From contig NZ_AKJM01000046.1 of assembly GCF_000282335.1 (NCBI RefSeq), positions 1 to 64,000 on the forward strand: 64,000 nt of DNA. Reading direction: 5' to 3'. The stretch is from Pseudomonas sp. GM48 (lineage in GTDB: Bacteria > Pseudomonadota > Gammaproteobacteria > Pseudomonadales > Pseudomonadaceae). Shown here piece after piece: positions 13,601 to 24,907 of this stretch (positions are counted from its first letter, which is position 1; each line of letters begins with the position of its first letter). The translations under genes and the position numbers were made by a program. The notes beneath the pieces were generated by a model. The model ran no database searches, was not told where the DNA came from, and saw only the letters and a list, made by a program, of their open reading frames with translations.

Positions 13601-14816
13601 CAAGCTGCCGTACGGTGCTGTGATTTCGGTTAAAGAAGGTGACAAGGTCGACGCTGGCGCAATCGTGGCCAAGTGGGATCCGCACACTCACCCGATCGTT
13701 ACCGAAATGAAAGGTACCGTGACCTACGTGGGCATGGAAGAAGGCATCACGATCAAGCGTCAGACTGACGAATTGACCGGTATGACCAACATTGAAGTAC
13801 TCGACGCCAAAGATCGTCCAGCTGCCGGTAAGGACATCCGTCCTGCCGTGAAGATGGTCGACGACAACGGCAAGGATCTGTTGCTGCCAGGCACTGACGT
13901 TATCGCTCAGTACTTCCTGCCAGCCAACGCCCTGGTCGGTGTAGCGGACGGTGCGAAGATTGCGATCGGTGATGTTATCGCTCGTATTCCGCAAGAAACT
14001 TCGAAGACCCGTGACATCACCGGTGGTCTGCCGCGTGTTGCCGACTTGTTCGAAGCCCGTCGTCCGAAAGAAGCGTCGATTCTGGCTGAAGTCAGCGGCA
14101 CCATCGCGTTCGGTAAAGAGACCAAGGGCAAGCGCCGTCTGGTTATCACCCCGAACGACGGTAGCGATCCGTACGAAGAGCTGATTCCGAAGTGGCGTCA
14201 CCTGAACGTGTTCGAAGGCGAACAGGTAAACCGCGGCGAAGTTATCTCCGACGGTCCTAGCGATCCACACGACATCCTGCGTCTGCTGGGTGTGAGTGCG
14301 CTGGCCAAGTACATTGTTAACGAGATCCAGGACGTTTACCGTCTGCAAGGCGTGAAGATCAACGACAAGCACATCGAGACCATCCTGCGTCAGATGCTGC
14401 GTAAAGTTGAAATCGCTGAATCCGGCGATTCCAGTTTCATCAAGGGCGACCAGATGGAATTGACTCACGTTCTGGTAGAGAACGAGCGTCTGAGCGGCGA
14501 AGACAAGTTTGTCTCCAAGTTCACTCGCGTTCTGCTGGGTATCACCAAGGCGTCGTTGTCCACCGAATCGTTCATCTCGGCGGCTTCCTTCCAGGAAACC
14601 ACTCGCGTACTGACCGAAGCGGCGGTAACCGGCAAGCGCGATTACCTGCGCGGCCTGAAAGAAAACGTGGTCGTGGGTCGTCTGATCCCGGCCGGTACCG
14701 GTCTGGCTTATCACAGCGAGCGTAAGCGCCGCCGTGATGCAGACAAACCGTTGCGCGTAAGCGCCAGTGAAGTGGAAGCTGCACTGACCGAAGCGCTGAA
14801 CTCGAGCGGTAACTGA
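10617..14816 (+). CDS. rpoC: DNA-directed RNA polymerase subunit beta prime
   Basis: Catalytic subunit carrying the active-site magnesium. 1399 residues, standard for Pseudomonas. The start is TTG (AGGAGGAAAGGCC TTG AAAGAC) behind a near-perfect Shine-Dalgarno; no ATG is available nearby. Seen: the N-terminal zinc finger ([20 protein letters not shown]), catalytic NADFDGDQM, the bridge-helix/trigger-loop block ([19 protein letters not shown]) and the second zinc cluster ([19 protein letters not shown]). Rare TTG initiation with a strong ribosome-binding site probably tunes its yield against rpoB. Confidence 0.99.
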   Translation: MKDLLNLLKNQGQVEEFDAIRIGLASPEMIRSWSFGEVKKPETINYRTFKPERDGLFCAKIFGPVKDYECLCGKYKRLKHRGVICEKCGVEVALAKVRRERMAHIELASPVAHIWFLKSLPSRIGLLMDMTLRDIERVLYFESYVVIDPGMTTLEKGQLLNDEQYFEALEEFGDDFDARMGAEAVRELLHAIDLEHEIGRLREEIPQTNSETKIKKLSKRLKLMEAFQGSGNLPEWMVLTVLPVLPPDLRPLVPLDGGRFATSDLNDLYRRVINRNNRLKRLLDLSAPDIIVRNEKRMLQEAVDALLDNGRRGRAITGSNKRPLKSLADMIKGKQGRFRQNLLGKRVDYSGRSVITVGPTLRLHQCGLPKKMALELFKPFIFGKLEMRGLATTIKAAKKMVERELPEVWDVLAEVIREHPVLLNRAPTLHRLGIQAFEPVLIEGKAIQLHPLVCAAYNADFDGDQMAVHVPLTLEAQLEARALMMSTNNILSPANGEPIIVPSQDVVLGLYYMTREAINAKGEGRVFADLQEVDRVFRAGEAALHAKVKVRINETVNDRDGGSVTNTRIVDTTVGRALLFQVVPKGLSYDVVNLPMKKKAISKLINQCYRVVGLKETVIFADQLMYTGFAYSTISGVSIGVNDFVIPDEKARIIGAATDEVKEIESQYASGLVTQGEKYNKVIDLWSKANDEVSKAMMANLSKEKVIDRHGVEVDQESFNSMYMMADSGARGSAAQIRQLAGMRGLMAKPDGSIIETPITANFREGLSVLQYFISTHGARKGLADTALKTANSGYLTRRLVDVAQDLVVTEIDCGTEHGLLMTPHIEGGDVVEPLGERVLGRVIARDVFKPGTEDVIVPAGTLVDEKWVEFIELNSIDEVIVRSPISCETRYGICAKCYGRDLARGHQVNIGEAVGVIAAQSIGEPGTQLTMRTFHIGGAASRTSAADSVQVKNGGTVRLHNLKHVERVDGHLVAVSRSGELAIADDFGRERERYKLPYGAVISVKEGDKVDAGAIVAKWDPHTHPIVTEMKGTVTYVGMEEGITIKRQTDELTGMTNIEVLDAKDRPAAGKDIRPAVKMVDDNGKDLLLPGTDVIAQYFLPANALVGVADGAKIAIGDVIARIPQETSKTRDITGGLPRVADLFEARRPKEASILAEVSGTIAFGKETKGKRRLVITPNDGSDPYEELIPKWRHLNVFEGEQVNRGEVISDGPSDPHDILRLLGVSALAKYIVNEIQDVYRLQGVKINDKHIETILRQMLRKVEIAESGDSSFIKGDQMELTHVLVENERLSGEDKFVSKFTRVLLGITKASLSTESFISAASFQETTRVLTEAAVTGKRDYLRGLKENVVVGRLIPAGTGLAYHSERKRRRDADKPLRVSASEVEAALTEALNSSGN

Positions 14817-14837
14817 GTTCTGCGGTAAATGAGTGTG

Positions 14838-14908
14838 AGGCCCTGGTCGCTCCGTTCATCGAATCGAGACAATTTGTCGAGATTGGATGAGCGGGGAGGG
14901 CGGGGCCT
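14838..14908 (+). other. Long imperfect hairpin after rpoC
   Basis: AGGCCC (14838-14843) and GGGCCT (14903-14908) close a long imperfect stem that also pairs CTCCGTTCATC with GATGAGCGGGGAG, capped by GACAA-T-TTGTC. No U tract follows, so it is not a standard terminator. It ends 4 bases before the -35 of the str promoter. It could protect the rpoC 3' end or mark a termination/processing region. Confidence 0.5.
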
Positions 14909-14912
14909 TGCC

Positions 14913-14941
14913 TTGACTGGGGACAAGATCCTCTTTAGACT
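14913..14941 (+). promoter_or_regulatory. str operon promoter with leader hairpin
   Basis: TTGACT (14913-14918), 17-base spacer, TAGACT (14936-14941). About 85 bases of leader follow, containing GGCGGGAAC/GTTCCTGCC (14959-14978) trailed by a T-rich stretch (attttgctttt), a possible attenuator, and a direct repeat GCAAGACAA before the rpsL ribosome-binding site. Confidence 0.75.
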
Positions 14942-15032
14942 CTTGTACCCCTAAATTTGGCGGGAACTCGTTCCTGCCATTTTGCTTTTCTTGCAAGACA
15001 ATAGCGTCGCAAGACAACAGTGGAGCTAGTAG

Positions 15033-15404
15033 ATGGCAACTATCAACCAGCTGGTACGTCAGCCGCGTAAGCGTATCGTCGAGAAATCCGACGTGCCTGC
15101 GCTGCAGAACTGCCCGCAACGCCGTGGCGTGTGCACCCGTGTGTACACCACCACGCCGAAAAAACCTAACTCGGCACTGCGTAAAGTATGCCGTGTGCGC
15201 CTGACCAACGGTTTCGAGGTTTCCTCGTACATCGGTGGTGAAGGTCACAACCTGCAAGAGCACAGCGTGGTACTGATCCGCGGCGGTCGTGTAAAAGACT
15301 TGCCAGGTGTTCGTTACCACACCGTTCGCGGTTCGTTGGATACTTCCGGTGTTAAAGGTCGTAACCAGGGTCGTTCGAAGTACGGTACCAAGCGTCCGAA
15401 GTAA
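15033..15404 (+). CDS. rpsL: 30S ribosomal protein S12
   Basis: Decoding-centre protein controlling accuracy. 123 residues. K43 (in [11 protein letters not shown]) and K88 (in [13 protein letters not shown]) are wild type, predicting streptomycin sensitivity; D89 is the usual methylthiolation site. First gene of the str operon, 108 bases before rpsG; in E. coli that gap holds the S7 repression site. Confidence 0.98.
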
Positions 15405-15512
15405 TCGGCCGTTTTGCAGTTTTTCATTTTATTGAGTCGATAAGAGTAAGGTCGGGCACGTATCCACAGGATCTGTCCCGGGCTAACCTGAAGACCGTTT
15501 GAGGGCTTATCA

Positions 15513-15986
15513 ATGCCAAGACGTCGCGTAGCAGCCAAGCGTGAGATTCTGGACGATCCGAAATACGGAAGCCAAATCCTCGCCAAATTCATGAACCACG
15601 TAATGGAAAGCGGCAAGAAAGCCGTTGCCGAGCGTATCGTTTATGGTGCCCTGGATACCGTGAAGGCTCGTAAGGCCGGCACCGATCCCCTGGAACTCTT
15701 CGAAAAAGCACTCGACGCCATCGCTCCGCTGGTCGAAGTGAAGTCGCGCCGCGTTGGTGGTGCTACTTACCAGGTTCCGGTCGAAGTTCGTCCTTCCCGT
15801 CGTAACGCTCTGGCAATGCGCTGGCTGGTAGACTTCGCCCGTAAGCGTGGCGAGAAGTCTATGGCTCTGCGTTTGGCTGGCGAACTGTTGGACGCCGCCG
15901 AAGGCAAAGGTGCTGCAGTTAAGAAGCGTGAAGACGTGCACCGTATGGCTGAAGCCAACAAGGCTTTCTCGCACTACCGCTTCTAA
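15513..15986 (+). CDS. rpsG: 30S ribosomal protein S7
   Basis: Primary binder of the 16S 3' major domain, near the E site. 157 residues starting [16 protein letters not shown], with the conserved beta hairpin [15 protein letters not shown] and the C-terminal [20 protein letters not shown]. One residue longer than the most common 156. Followed by fusA after 30 bases. Confidence 0.98.
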   Translation: MPRRRVAAKREILDDPKYGSQILAKFMNHVMESGKKAVAERIVYGALDTVKARKAGTDPLELFEKALDAIAPLVEVKSRRVGGATYQVPVEVRPSRRNALAMRWLVDFARKRGEKSMALRLAGELLDAAEGKGAAVKKREDVHRMAEANKAFSHYRF

Positions 15987-16016
15987 TTCTAGCGTCACTC
16001 ATTTTGCGAGGGCTTT

Positions 16017-18122
16017 ATGGCTCGTACTACACCGATTAATCGCTACCGTAACATTGGTATCGTTGCTCACGTGGATGCTGGTAAAACCACCACCACCGAG
16101 CGCGTCCTTTTTTACACTGGCAAAAGCCACAAGATGGGCGAAGTGCATGACGGCGCTGCGACCACTGACTGGATGGTTCAGGAGCAGGAGCGTGGTATTA
16201 CCATTACTTCTGCTGCCATTACTGCCTTCTGGCAGGGTTCCGCCAAGCAGCACAAAGACCAGTACCGCTTCAACGTCATCGATACCCCGGGTCACGTAGA
16301 CTTCACCATTGAAGTTGAGCGTTCCCTGCGTGTACTCGACGGCGCGGTCGTTGTGTTCTGCGGCACCTCCGGCGTTGAGCCTCAGTCCGAAACCGTATGG
16401 CGTCAAGCCAACAAGTACGGTGTTCCACGTATTGTTTACGTGAACAAGATGGACCGTGCCGGTGCGAACTTCCTGCGTGTGATCGCTCAGATCAAGCAGC
16501 GTCTGGGTCACACTCCGGTGCCGATCCAGTTGGCTATCGGTTCCGAAGACAACTTCCAGGGTCAGATCGATCTGATGACCATGGAAGCGGTTTACTGGAA
16601 CGATGCTGACAAGGGCATGACTCCACGTCGCGAAGCTATCCCTGCTGAACTGCAGGAGCTGGCTGAAGAGTGGCGCAACAACATGGTAGAGGCTGCGGCC
16701 GAAGCCAGCGAAGAGCTGATGAACAAGTACCTTGAAGGTGAAGAGCTCACCATCGAGGAAATCAAGGGTGCTCTGCGTCAGCGTACTATCGCTGGCGAGA
16801 TCGTTCTGGCTGTTTGCGGTTCTTCCTTCAAGAACAAGGGCGTTCCCCTGGTTCTCGACGCCGTTATCGACTACCTGCCTGCACCAACTGACATTCCTGC
16901 CATCAAGGGTACTGACCCGGATGACGAGGAAAAGCAGATGGAGCGTCATGCAGACGACAACGAGCCGTTCTCGGCTCTGGCGTTCAAGATCGCTACCGAC
17001 CCATTCGTGGGTACCTTGACCTTCGTCCGCGTTTACTCGGGCGTGTTGGCCTCCGGCGACGGCGTGATCAACTCGGTCAAAGGCAAGAAAGAGCGCGTGG
17101 GTCGTATGGTGCAGATGCACGCAAACGCCCGCGAAGAGATCAAGGAAGTACGCGCTGGTGACATCGCGGCCTTGATCGGCATGAAGGACGTCACCACTGG
17201 TGAAACCTTGTGCAACGCTGACAAGCCAATCATCCTGGTTCGCATGGACTTCCCGGAGCCGGTTATTTCGGTTGCCGTTGAGCCTAAGACCAAGGATGAC
17301 CAGGAAAAAATGGGTATCGCTCTGGGCAAGCTTGCTCAGGAAGACCCGTCTTTCCGCGTCAAGACTGATGAAGAGACTGGTCAAACGATCATCTCTGGCA
17401 TGGGCGAGCTGCACCTGGACATCCTGGTTGACCGGATGCGCCGTGAGTTCAACGTCGAAGCCAACATCGGTAAGCCTCAGGTTTCGTATCGTGAGCGCAT
17501 CACGAAGAGCTGCGAAATCGAAGGCAAGTTCGTTCGTCAGTCCGGTGGTCGTGGCCAGTTCGGTCATTGCTGGATCCGTTTTGCTCCTGCTGACGAAGGT
17601 CAGGAAGGTCTGCAATTCCTGAACGAAGTAGTGGGTGGTGTGGTTCCTAAGGAATACATCCCGGCGATCCAGAAGGGTATCGAAGAGCAGATGAAGAACG
17701 GCGTTGTTGCCGGCTATCCGCTGATCGGCCTGAAGGCTACCGTGTTTGATGGTTCTTACCACGACGTCGACTCGAACGAGATGGCGTTTAAAGTGGCTGC
17801 TTCCATGGCGACCAAGCAACTGGCCCAGAAGGGTGGTGGTGAGTTGCTCGAGCCGATCATGGCGGTAGAGGTTGTTACGCCTGAAGACTATATGGGTGAC
17901 GTGATGGGCGACCTTAACCGTCGTCGCGGCATGATTTTGGGTATGGAAGACACGGTCTCCGGCAAGGTAATTCGCGCTGAAGTTCCGCTGGGCGAGATGT
18001 TCGGTTATGCGACCGACGTCCGTTCCATGTCCCAGGGTCGCGCAAGCTACTCTATGGAATTCAAAAAATACAATACAGCTCCGTCGCACATCGTCGAAAC
18101 TGTAACCAAAAAACAAGGCTGA
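16017..18122 (+). CDS. fusA: Elongation factor G
   Basis: Translocation GTPase. 701 residues: G1 motif [12 protein letters not shown] (about 17-28), switch-[19 protein letters not shown] (G3), NKMDRAGAN (G4), then domains II-V including [14 protein letters not shown] and the domain IV tip region. No truncations. It is the str-operon copy, transcribed with rpsL, rpsG and tuf; the C-terminal QG stop is 30 bases from tuf. Confidence 0.98.
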   Translation: MARTTPINRYRNIGIVAHVDAGKTTTTERVLFYTGKSHKMGEVHDGAATTDWMVQEQERGITITSAAITAFWQGSAKQHKDQYRFNVIDTPGHVDFTIEVERSLRVLDGAVVVFCGTSGVEPQSETVWRQANKYGVPRIVYVNKMDRAGANFLRVIAQIKQRLGHTPVPIQLAIGSEDNFQGQIDLMTMEAVYWNDADKGMTPRREAIPAELQELAEEWRNNMVEAAAEASEELMNKYLEGEELTIEEIKGALRQRTIAGEIVLAVCGSSFKNKGVPLVLDAVIDYLPAPTDIPAIKGTDPDDEEKQMERHADDNEPFSALAFKIATDPFVGTLTFVRVYSGVLASGDGVINSVKGKKERVGRMVQMHANAREEIKEVRAGDIAALIGMKDVTTGETLCNADKPIILVRMDFPEPVISVAVEPKTKDDQEKMGIALGKLAQEDPSFRVKTDEETGQTIISGMGELHLDILVDRMRREFNVEANIGKPQVSYRERITKSCEIEGKFVRQSGGRGQFGHCWIRFAPADEGQEGLQFLNEVVGGVVPKEYIPAIQKGIEEQMKNGVVAGYPLIGLKATVFDGSYHDVDSNEMAFKVAASMATKQLAQKGGGELLEPIMAVEVVTPEDYMGDVMGDLNRRRGMILGMEDTVSGKVIRAEVPLGEMFGYATDVRSMSQGRASYSMEFKKYNTAPSHIVETVTKKQG

Positions 18123-18152
18123 TTCAGTCCTTTAGGCAAGGAGTTAATTGTC

Positions 18153-19346
18153 GTGGCTAAAGAAAAATTTGATCGTTCCCTACCGCACGTCAACGTTGGC
18201 ACTATCGGTCACGTTGACCACGGTAAAACCACTCTGACCGCAGCTCTGACTCGCGTTTGCTCCGAAGTTTTCGGTTCCGCAATCGTTGAATTCGACAAGA
18301 TCGACAGCGCTCCAGAAGAAAAAGCTCGTGGTATCACCATCAACACCGCGCACGTCGAGTACAACTCGAAGATTCGTCACTACGCTCACGTTGACTGCCC
18401 AGGTCACGCTGACTATGTGAAGAACATGATCACCGGTGCTGCCCAGATGGACGGTGCGATCCTGGTTTGCTCGGCCGCTGATGGTCCGATGCCACAAACC
18501 CGTGAGCACATCCTGCTGTCCCGCCAGGTAGGCGTTCCGTACATCGTGGTTTTCCTGAACAAGGCTGACCTGGTAGACGACGCTGAGCTGCTGGAACTGG
18601 TAGAGATGGAAGTGCGCGACCTGCTGAGCACTTACGACTTCCCAGGTGACGACACTCCAATCATCATTGGTTCGGCCCGTATGGCGCTGGAAGGCAAAGA
18701 TGACAACGAGATGGGCACCACTGCCGTCAAGAAGCTGGTAGAAACTCTGGACAGCTACATCCCAGAGCCAGAGCGTGCTATCGACAAGCCGTTCCTGATG
18801 CCAATCGAAGACGTATTCTCGATCTCCGGTCGCGGTACTGTTGTAACTGGTCGTATCGAGCGCGGTATCGTTCGCGTTCAAGATGCACTGGAAATCGTTG
18901 GTCTGCGTGACACCACCACCACCACCTGCACCGGTGTTGAGATGTTCCGCAAGCTGCTCGACGAAGGTCGTGCTGGCGAGAACTGCGGCGTTCTGCTGCG
19001 TGGCACCAAGCGTGACGACGTTGAGCGTGGTCAGGTTCTGGTTAAGCCAGGTTCGGTTAAGCCGCACACCAAGTTCACCGCAGAAGTTTACGTTCTGAGC
19101 AAGGAAGAAGGCGGTCGTCACACTCCGTTCTTCAAAGGCTACCGTCCACAGTTCTACTTCCGTACTACTGACGTGACTGGTAACTGCCAGCTGCCAGAAG
19201 GCGTTGAAATGGTAATGCCAGGTGATAACATCCAGATGGAAGTTACCCTGATCAAGACCATCGCGATGGAAGACGGCCTGCGTTTCGCAATCCGTGAAGG
19301 CGGTCGTACCGTCGGCGCTGGCGTCGTAGCCAAAATCATCGAGTAA
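18153..19346 (+). CDS. tuf: Elongation factor Tu (only tuf copy in the window)
   Basis: Carries aminoacyl-tRNA to the ribosome. 397 residues from a GTG start behind AAGGAG. G motifs: GHVDHGKTT (P-loop), [12 protein letters not shown] (switch I), [17 protein letters not shown]. Domain III ends [17 protein letters not shown]. The partner copy tufB, expected near tRNA-Thr, is missing, so this gene may be the sole source of EF-Tu; whether a copy exists elsewhere cannot be seen. A strong terminator follows 34 bases after the stop. Confidence 0.98.
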   Translation: MAKEKFDRSLPHVNVGTIGHVDHGKTTLTAALTRVCSEVFGSAIVEFDKIDSAPEEKARGITINTAHVEYNSKIRHYAHVDCPGHADYVKNMITGAAQMDGAILVCSAADGPMPQTREHILLSRQVGVPYIVVFLNKADLVDDAELLELVEMEVRDLLSTYDFPGDDTPIIIGSARMALEGKDDNEMGTTAVKKLVETLDSYIPEPERAIDKPFLMPIEDVFSISGRGTVVTGRIERGIVRVQDALEIVGLRDTTTTTCTGVEMFRKLLDEGRAGENCGVLLRGTKRDDVERGQVLVKPGSVKPHTKFTAEVYVLSKEEGGRHTPFFKGYRPQFYFRTTDVTGNCQLPEGVEMVMPGDNIQMEVTLIKTIAMEDGLRFAIREGGRTVGAGVVAKIIE

Positions 19347-19376
19347 GCTTCTCTTTTGAGATAGCTTCGATGCTTT

Positions 19377-19407
19377 GAAAAAGCCCCCGCTCAGCGGGGG
19401 CTTTTTT
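19377..19407 (+). terminator. str operon terminator
   Basis: GAAAAAGCCCCCGC / GCGGGGGCTTTTTT with loop TCA (stem 19381-19390 / 19394-19403), followed by T residues. Symmetric A and T flanks would let it work in both directions. The S10-operon -35 begins 7 bases later. Confidence 0.92.
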
Positions 19408-19413
19408 ATTGGG

Positions 19414-19442
19414 TTGACACCCATCTGGGGCGTCTATAGAAT
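19414..19442 (+). promoter_or_regulatory. S10 operon promoter
   Basis: TTGACA (19414-19419), 17 bases, TAGAAT (19437-19442), followed by tgcgcctcc. The leader to rpsJ is only about 55 bases with one small GGGCG-TATTG-CGCCC hairpin, much shorter than the E. coli S10 leader through which L4 acts, so that mode of control is unlikely here. Confidence 0.88.
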
Positions 19443-19504
19443 TGCGCCTCCTTTTAACGGGCGTATTGCGCCCGGTGGGAATAGCAGCCGGAGTCTGAAA
19501 TCCA

Positions 19505-19816
19505 ATGCAAAATCAGCAAATCCGTATCAGGTTGAAGGCTTTCGACCATCGCCTGATCGACCAATCAACCCAGGAAATCGTGGAAACCGCGAAACGTACT
19601 GGTGCTCAAGTGCGTGGTCCAATTCCACTGCCTACCCGTAAAGAGCGGTTCACCGTTCTGGTCTCCCCGCACGTCAACAAAGACGCGCGTGACCAGTACG
19701 AGATCCGTACTCATAAGCGTGTTCTGGACATCGTCCAGCCAACGGATAAAACCGTTGACGCTCTTATGAAGCTTGATCTTGCGGCCGGTGTGGAAGTGCA
19801 GATCAGCCTCGGCTAA
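19505..19816 (+). CDS. rpsJ: 30S ribosomal protein S10 / NusE
   Basis: Ribosomal protein that also joins NusB in antitermination and bridges NusG to the ribosome. 103 residues, starting [18 protein letters not shown] and containing the conserved [19 protein letters not shown] loop. First gene of the eleven-gene S10 operon. Confidence 0.98.
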
Positions 19817-19896
19817 GACTCGGTCTTAGTCGTGTAACGCTCTGAAATGGGCGGCCATAGCGGGTGAAAGCCCCGTACACTCATGAGGTTTACAAC

Positions 19897-20532
19897 ATGA
19901 CTATTGGTGTAGTCGGTCGTAAATGCGGTATGACCCGTATTTTCACCGAAGAAGGTGTCTCCATTCCGGTCACGGTCATTGAGATCGAGCCGAATCGCGT
20001 CACCCAGTTCAAAACTGAAGAGACCGATGGCTATCGTGCAGTGCAAGTCACTGTCGGCGAGCGTCGTGCTTCGCGTGTAACAGCAGCTCAGGCTGGCCAC
20101 TTCGCTAAAGCGAACGTTGCCGCTGGTCGTACCGTAATGGAATTCCGCCTTGAAGAAGGCGAGTACCAGGCCGGCGATCTGATCAACGCTGAAATCTTCG
20201 CCGCTGGTCAACTGGTTGATGTAACCGGTCAGTCCAAGGGTAAAGGCTTCCAGGGTACGATCAAGCGTTGGAATTTCCGCGGGCAAGATAACACCCACGG
20301 TAACTCCGTATCCCACCGCGTTCCAGGCTCTATCGGCCAGTGCCAGACTCCTGGTCGTGTATTCAAGGGCAAAAAAATGTCCGGTCATATGGGCGCTGAG
20401 CGCGTGACCGTGCAGTCCCTCGAAGTAGTGCGCGTGGACGCTGAACGCAATCTGTTGTTGGTCAAGGGCGCTGTTCCTGGCGCTACTGGCGGCAACTTGG
20501 TTGTACGTCCAGCAGCCAAGGCTCGCGGTTAA
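19897..20532 (+). CDS. rplC: 50S ribosomal protein L3
   Basis: Early assembly protein reaching the peptidyl-transferase centre. 211 residues from ATG 19897 ([16 protein letters not shown]); an in-frame upstream GTG at 19864 would add 11 residues not found in the family. The tip region [20 protein letters not shown] carries the Gln normally methylated by PrmB. Confidence 0.97.
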   Translation: MTIGVVGRKCGMTRIFTEEGVSIPVTVIEIEPNRVTQFKTEETDGYRAVQVTVGERRASRVTAAQAGHFAKANVAAGRTVMEFRLEEGEYQAGDLINAEIFAAGQLVDVTGQSKGKGFQGTIKRWNFRGQDNTHGNSVSHRVPGSIGQCQTPGRVFKGKKMSGHMGAERVTVQSLEVVRVDAERNLLLVKGAVPGATGGNLVVRPAAKARG

Positions 20533-20544
20533 GGGGAAGCTGAC

Positions 20545-21147
20545 ATGCAATTAAATGTAAATGACGCTCAAGCGATCGAAGTTTCCGAACTGACATTTGG
20601 CGGCGAATTCAACGAGACGCTGGTTCACCAAGCAGTCGTGGCCTACATGGCCGGCGGCCGTCAGGGTTCCAAGCAGCAAAAGACCCGTTCCGACGTTCGT
20701 GGTGGCGGCAAGCGCCCATGGCGTCAGAAAGGTACTGGCCGTGCTCGTGCCGGTACTATCCGTAGCCCAATCTGGCGTGGCGGCGGTACCACTTTCGCAG
20801 CTCGTCCTCAGGATCACTCCCAGAAGCTGAACAAGAAGATGTATCGCGCAGCAATGCGTTCCATCCTTGCTGAGCTGGTGCGTACTGATCGTCTGGTCGT
20901 GGTTCAGGATTTCGCCGTTGAAACGCCGAAAACCAAAGACCTGCTGGGCAAGCTGAACAACATGAGCCTGACCGACGTTCTGATCGTGTCGGACGCTGTT
21001 GATCAGAACCTGTACCTGGCTGCTCGTAACCTGCCACACGTAGATGTACGTGACGTGCAAGGTTCCGATCCAGTTAGTCTGATCGCATACGACAAGGTGT
21101 TGATCACCGTGTCGGCCGTGAAGAAATTCGAGGAGCTGCTGGGATGA
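20545..21147 (+). CDS. rplD: 50S ribosomal protein L4
   Basis: Lines the exit tunnel with its long loop ([19 protein letters not shown], about residues 57-75, which contacts the macrolide site). 200 residues. In E. coli L4 represses the S10 operon, but the short leader here makes that doubtful. Overlaps rplW by 4 bases (ATGA). Confidence 0.97.
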
Positions 21148-21443
21148 ACCAGGAACGCGTATTTAAAGTTCTGCTTGGCCCGCACGTTTCCGAGAAGGCT
21201 ACGGTTCTGGCAGACAAGAAAGGCCAGTTCGTTTTCAAGGTTGCTACTGATGCAACCAAGCTGGAAATCAAGAAGGCCGTCGAAAGCCTGTTCAGCGTGA
21301 AAGTAGAGCGTGTTACTACCCTGAACGTTCTGGGTAAGAGCAAGCGCACTGCTCGCGGTCTGGGCAAGCGTAATGACTGGAAGAAGGCAGTTATCTCCCT
21401 TCAGCCAGGCCAAGATCTCGATTTCAGCAGCAGTGCTGAGTAA
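21144..21443 (+). CDS. rplW: 50S ribosomal protein L23
   Basis: Tunnel-exit protein docking trigger factor and SRP. 99 residues, starting [19 protein letters not shown], with the tunnel loop [20 protein letters not shown]. Coupled to rplD by an ATGA overlap. Confidence 0.97.
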
Positions 21444-21457
21444 GGAAGGGGTGCATC

Positions 21458-22282
21458 ATGGCAATCGTTAAATGCAAACCGACTTCCCCTGGCCGCCGTT
21501 TTGTGGTCAAGGTGGTCAACCAGGAGCTGCATAAAGGCGCTCCTCACGCACCGCTGCTCGAGAAGAAATCGAAGACTGGTGGTCGTAACAACAATGGCCG
21601 TATTACCACTCGTCACATCGGTGGTGGTCATAAGCAGCATTACCGTATGGTCGATTTCCGTCGCAACGACAAAGATGGCATCGTCGCCACTGTCGAGCGT
21701 ATCGAATACGATCCAAACCGTACTGCTCACATCGCACTGCTCTGCTACGCAGACGGCGAGCGCCGCTACATCATCGCCCCTAAAGGCGTGAGTGCTGGCG
21801 ACCAGCTGATCGCAGGCGCTCTGGCTCCAATCAAGCCAGGCAACGCTCTGCAACTGCGCAACATTCCAGTCGGTTCTACCGTACACGGCATCGAACTGAA
21901 GCCAGGTAAAGGCGCACAGATCGCTCGTTCCGCTGGTGCTTCGGCTCAGCTGATCGCTCGTGAAGGCGTGTACGTTACCCTGCGTCTGCGTTCCGGTGAA
22001 ATGCGTAAAGTCCTGGCTGAATGCCGTGCGACCCTGGGCGAAGTCTCGAACTCCGAGCACAGCCTGCGTTCGCTGGGTAAAGCCGGTGCCAAACGCTGGC
22101 GTGGCGTTCGCCCAACCGTTCGTGGTGTTGCCATGAACCCGGTTGACCACCCACATGGTGGTGGTGAAGGTCGTACCTCTGGTGGTCGTCATCCGGTATC
22201 GCCATGGGGCTTCCCGACTAAGGGCGCGAAGACTCGTGGTAATAAGCGTACCGACAAAATGATCGTCCGTCGTCGCAAGTAA
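21458..22282 (+). CDS. rplB: 50S ribosomal protein L2
   Basis: Needed for subunit joining and peptidyl-transferase assembly. 274 residues. The C-terminal block [20 protein letters not shown] contains the essential conserved His, and the basic tail [12 protein letters not shown] is present. Start ATG 21458 with GGAAGGGG upstream. Confidence 0.97.
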   Translation: MAIVKCKPTSPGRRFVVKVVNQELHKGAPHAPLLEKKSKTGGRNNNGRITTRHIGGGHKQHYRMVDFRRNDKDGIVATVERIEYDPNRTAHIALLCYADGERRYIIAPKGVSAGDQLIAGALAPIKPGNALQLRNIPVGSTVHGIELKPGKGAQIARSAGASAQLIAREGVYVTLRLRSGEMRKVLAECRATLGEVSNSEHSLRSLGKAGAKRWRGVRPTVRGVAMNPVDHPHGGGEGRTSGGRHPVSPWGFPTKGAKTRGNKRTDKMIVRRRK

Positions 22283-22298
22283 ATAGAGGGATACGACA

Positions 22299-22574
22299 GT
22301 GCCACGTTCTCTGAAAAAAGGTCCTTTTATCGATCTTCACCTACTGAAGAAGATCGAAGTGGCGGCGGAAAAGAATGATCGCAAACCAGTGAAAACCTGG
22401 TCGCGCCGTTCGATGATCCTGCCACAAATGGTCGGTCTGACCATCGCAGTACACAACGGTCGTCAGCACGTCCCAGTTCTCGTGAACGAAGACATGGTCG
22501 GCCACAAACTGGGCGAGTTCGCCGGTACCCGCACTTATCGCGGGCACGTGGCAGACAAGAAAGCCAAGCGTTAA
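22299..22574 (+). CDS. rpsS: 30S ribosomal protein S19
   Basis: Head protein of the small subunit contacting A-site tRNA and S13. 91 residues from a GTG start ([17 protein letters not shown]) with GAGGG upstream. The conserved [20 protein letters not shown] block reads [16 protein letters not shown], with Gly in place of the more frequent Pro. Confidence 0.97.
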   Translation: MPRSLKKGPFIDLHLLKKIEVAAEKNDRKPVKTWSRRSMILPQMVGLTIAVHNGRQHVPVLVNEDMVGHKLGEFAGTRTYRGHVADKKAKR

Positions 22575-22585
22575 GGGGTTAGGAA

Positions 22586-22918
22586 ATGGAAGTAGCCGCT
22601 AAGTTGTCGGGCGCTCGAATCTCCGCCCAGAAAGCCCGCTTGGTCGCCGACCAGATTCGCGGGAAGAAGGTGGGCGAAGCGCTCAACCTGTTGGCTTTCA
22701 GCAGTAAGAAAGCCGCCGAGATCATGAAGAAAGTGCTGGAGTCGGCCGTAGCCAACGCCGAGCATAACGAAGGCGCAGACGTTGATGACCTGAAGGTCAG
22801 CACCGTTTTCGTCAACGAAGGGCGTTCGCTGAAGCGCATCATGCCACGTGCCAAAGGCCGTGCTGATCGCATCGTCAAGCGGTCTTGCCATATCACTGTC
22901 AAGGTTGCTGACAAGTAA
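22586..22918 (+). CDS. rplV: 50S ribosomal protein L22
   Basis: Its long hairpin (about residues 80-95, [20 protein letters not shown]) lines the tunnel constriction with L4. 110 residues, standard. The hairpin has no insertion or deletion of the kind that gives macrolide resistance. Confidence 0.97.
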
Positions 22919-22931
22919 CGGAGTCGAAGAG

Positions 22932-23618
22932 ATGGGTCAGAAAGTACATCCCATTGGCATTCGCCTGGGAATCGTCAAGGAGCACACCTCCGTCTGGTAC
23001 GCAGACGGTCGGACTTATGCGGACTATTTGCTCGCAGATCTGAATGTGCGTGAGTACCTCCAAGACAAACTAAAAAGCGCGTCCGTAAGCCGTATCGATA
23101 TCCATCGTCCGGCCCAAACTGCACGCATCACCATCCACACCGCTCGTCCAGGTATCGTTATCGGGAAGAAAGGTGAAGATGTTGAGAAACTGCGTCAGGA
23201 CCTGACCAAGCAAATGGGTGTGCCTGTGCACATCAATATCGAAGAGATCCGCAAGCCGGAGCTCGACGGTATGCTGGTTGCGCAGAGCGTAGCTCAGCAG
23301 CTGGAGCGTCGCGTAATGTTCCGTCGCGCTATGAAGCGCGCTGTACAGAACGCCATGCGCATTGGTGCCAAAGGCATCAAAATCCAAGTGAGCGGTCGTC
23401 TCGGCGGTGCTGAAATCGCACGTACTGAATGGTATCGCGAAGGTCGTGTGCCATTGCACACCCTGCGTGCCGACATCGACTATGCCAACTACGAAGCTCA
23501 CACCACTTACGGTGTGATCGGTGTAAAGGTTTGGATCTTCAAAGGCGAAGTAATTGGTGGTCGCCAAGAAGAACTGAAACCACAAGCACCAGCGCCTCGT
23601 AAAAAAGCTGCTAAGTAA
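22932..23618 (+). CDS. rpsC: 30S ribosomal protein S3
   Basis: Mouth of the mRNA channel; has helicase activity with S4 and S5. 228 residues from ATG 22932 ([18 protein letters not shown]); an earlier in-frame start lies inside rplV and is not used. KH domain with GxxG-type [16 protein letters not shown]. Lys-rich C-terminus (APRKKAAK). Confidence 0.97.
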   Translation: MGQKVHPIGIRLGIVKEHTSVWYADGRTYADYLLADLNVREYLQDKLKSASVSRIDIHRPAQTARITIHTARPGIVIGKKGEDVEKLRQDLTKQMGVPVHINIEEIRKPELDGMLVAQSVAQQLERRVMFRRAMKRAVQNAMRIGAKGIKIQVSGRLGGAEIARTEWYREGRVPLHTLRADIDYANYEAHTTYGVIGVKVWIFKGEVIGGRQEELKPQAPAPRKKAAK

Positions 23619-23630
23619 GGGGTACGCCAA

Positions 23631-24044
23631 ATGTTGCAACCAAAGCGTACGAAGTTCCGCAAGCAAATGACTGGTCACAACCGTGGCCTGGCATTGCGCG
23701 GTAGCAAAGTCAGCTTCGGCGAGTTCGCGCTGAAGTCTGTTGCTCGTGGTCGTCTCACCGCTCGTCAGATCGAGTCAGCGCGTCGTGCTCTGACCCGTCA
23801 CGTAAAACGTGGCGGCAAGATCTGGATCCGTGTATTCCCGGACAAGCCGATCTCCAAAAAACCTCTCGAGGTTCGTATGGGTAAAGGTAAGGGTAACGTG
23901 GAGTACTGGGTTGCCCAGATTCAGCCAGGCAAAGTCCTGTATGAAATCGAGGGTGTTTCTGAAGAGCTGGCGCGTGAGGCTTTCGCCCTGGCTGCTGCAA
24001 AGCTGCCGCTCGCCACCTCCTTTGTTAAACGGACGGTGATGTGA
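23631..24044 (+). CDS. rplP: 50S ribosomal protein L16
   Basis: Positions A-site tRNA at the peptidyl-transferase centre. 137 residues, starting [20 protein letters not shown]; the arginine-rich loop around residue 81 is a known hydroxylation site in E. coli. The stop TGA overlaps the rpmC ATG by one base (TGATG), ensuring re-initiation. Confidence 0.97.
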
Positions 24045-24235
24045 TGAAAGCGAATGAACTTCGTGAAAAATCCGCACAGCAGCTGAACGAGCAACTGCTC
24101 GGCCTGCTGCGCGACCAGTTCAATCTGCGTATGCAGAAAGCAACTGGCCAGTTGGGGCAGTCTCATCTGCTCTCGCAAGTTAAGCGTGACATCGCTCGCG
24201 TGAAGACTGTGCTCAACCAGCAGGCAGGTAAGTAA
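24044..24235 (+). CDS. rpmC: 50S ribosomal protein L29
   Basis: Small tunnel-exit protein near the trigger-factor dock. 63 residues, a two-helix hairpin starting [15 protein letters not shown] use ATG 24044; an in-frame GTG one codon earlier overlaps the rplP stop more deeply and adds only one residue. Confidence 0.95.
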
Positions 24236-24237
24236 TC

Positions 24238-24504
24238 ATGGCTGAAGCCGAAAAAACTGTCCGTACGCTGACTGGCCGTGTTGTCAGCGACAAGATGGAC
24301 AAAACCATCACCGTTCTGATCGAGCGTCGCGTTAAGCACCCGATCTACGGTAAATACGTTAAGCGTTCGACTAAGCTGCACGCGCACGACGAAACCAATC
24401 AGTGCCACATCGGCGACAAAGTCACTATTCGTGAAACTCGTCCTTTGGCCAAGACCAAGTCTTGGGCGCTGGTTGATGTTCTCGAACGCGCTGTGGAAGT
24501 CTAA
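24238..24504 (+). CDS. rpsQ: 30S ribosomal protein S17
   Basis: Primary binder of the 16S 5' domain. 88 residues. OB-fold core with [23 protein letters not shown], followed by [18 protein letters not shown]. Starts 2 bases after rpmC; last gene of the S10 operon in the usual division. Confidence 0.97.
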   Translation: MAEAEKTVRTLTGRVVSDKMDKTITVLIERRVKHPIYGKYVKRSTKLHAHDETNQCHIGDKVTIRETRPLAKTKSWALVDVLERAVEV

Positions 24505-24527
24505 GGACTAGGGGTCGGAGAAATTAT

Positions 24528-24896
24528 ATGATTCAGACTCAATCCATGCTCGATGTGGCCGATAACAGCGGCGCTCGCCGTGTTATGTGCATCAAGGTGC
24601 TGGGTGGCTCCCATCGTCGTTACGCTGGTATCGGTGACATCATCAAAGTTACCGTGAAGGAAGCAATTCCTCGCGGTAAAGTGAAAAAAGGCCAAGTGAT
24701 GACTGCTGTTGTAGTCCGCACTCGTCACGGCGTACGTCGTGCTGATGGCTCCATTATCCGCTTTGATGGCAACGCTGCTGTTCTGTTGAACAACAAGCAA
24801 GAGCCGATCGGCACCCGTATCTTTGGGCCAGTGACCCGTGAACTTCGTACTGAGAAGTTCATGAAGATCGTCTCGCTCGCCCCAGAAGTGCTGTAA
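24528..24896 (+). CDS. rplN: 50S ribosomal protein L14
   Basis: Subunit-interface protein and site of RsfS binding. 122 residues, starting [20 protein letters not shown], with the [20 protein letters not shown] block. Traditionally the first spc-operon gene; only 23 bases separate it from rpsQ and no promoter or hairpin is evident, so S10 and early spc genes probably form one transcript. Confidence 0.97.
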   Translation: MIQTQSMLDVADNSGARRVMCIKVLGGSHRRYAGIGDIIKVTVKEAIPRGKVKKGQVMTAVVVRTRHGVRRADGSIIRFDGNAAVLLNNKQEPIGTRIFGPVTRELRTEKFMKIVSLAPEVL

Positions 24897-24907
24897 GGAG
24901 ATCCGAC

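Noticed and set aside
19375..19641. Small open frame downstream of tuf
   Set aside because: It reads through the terminator hairpin and the S10 promoter into rpsJ in another frame.
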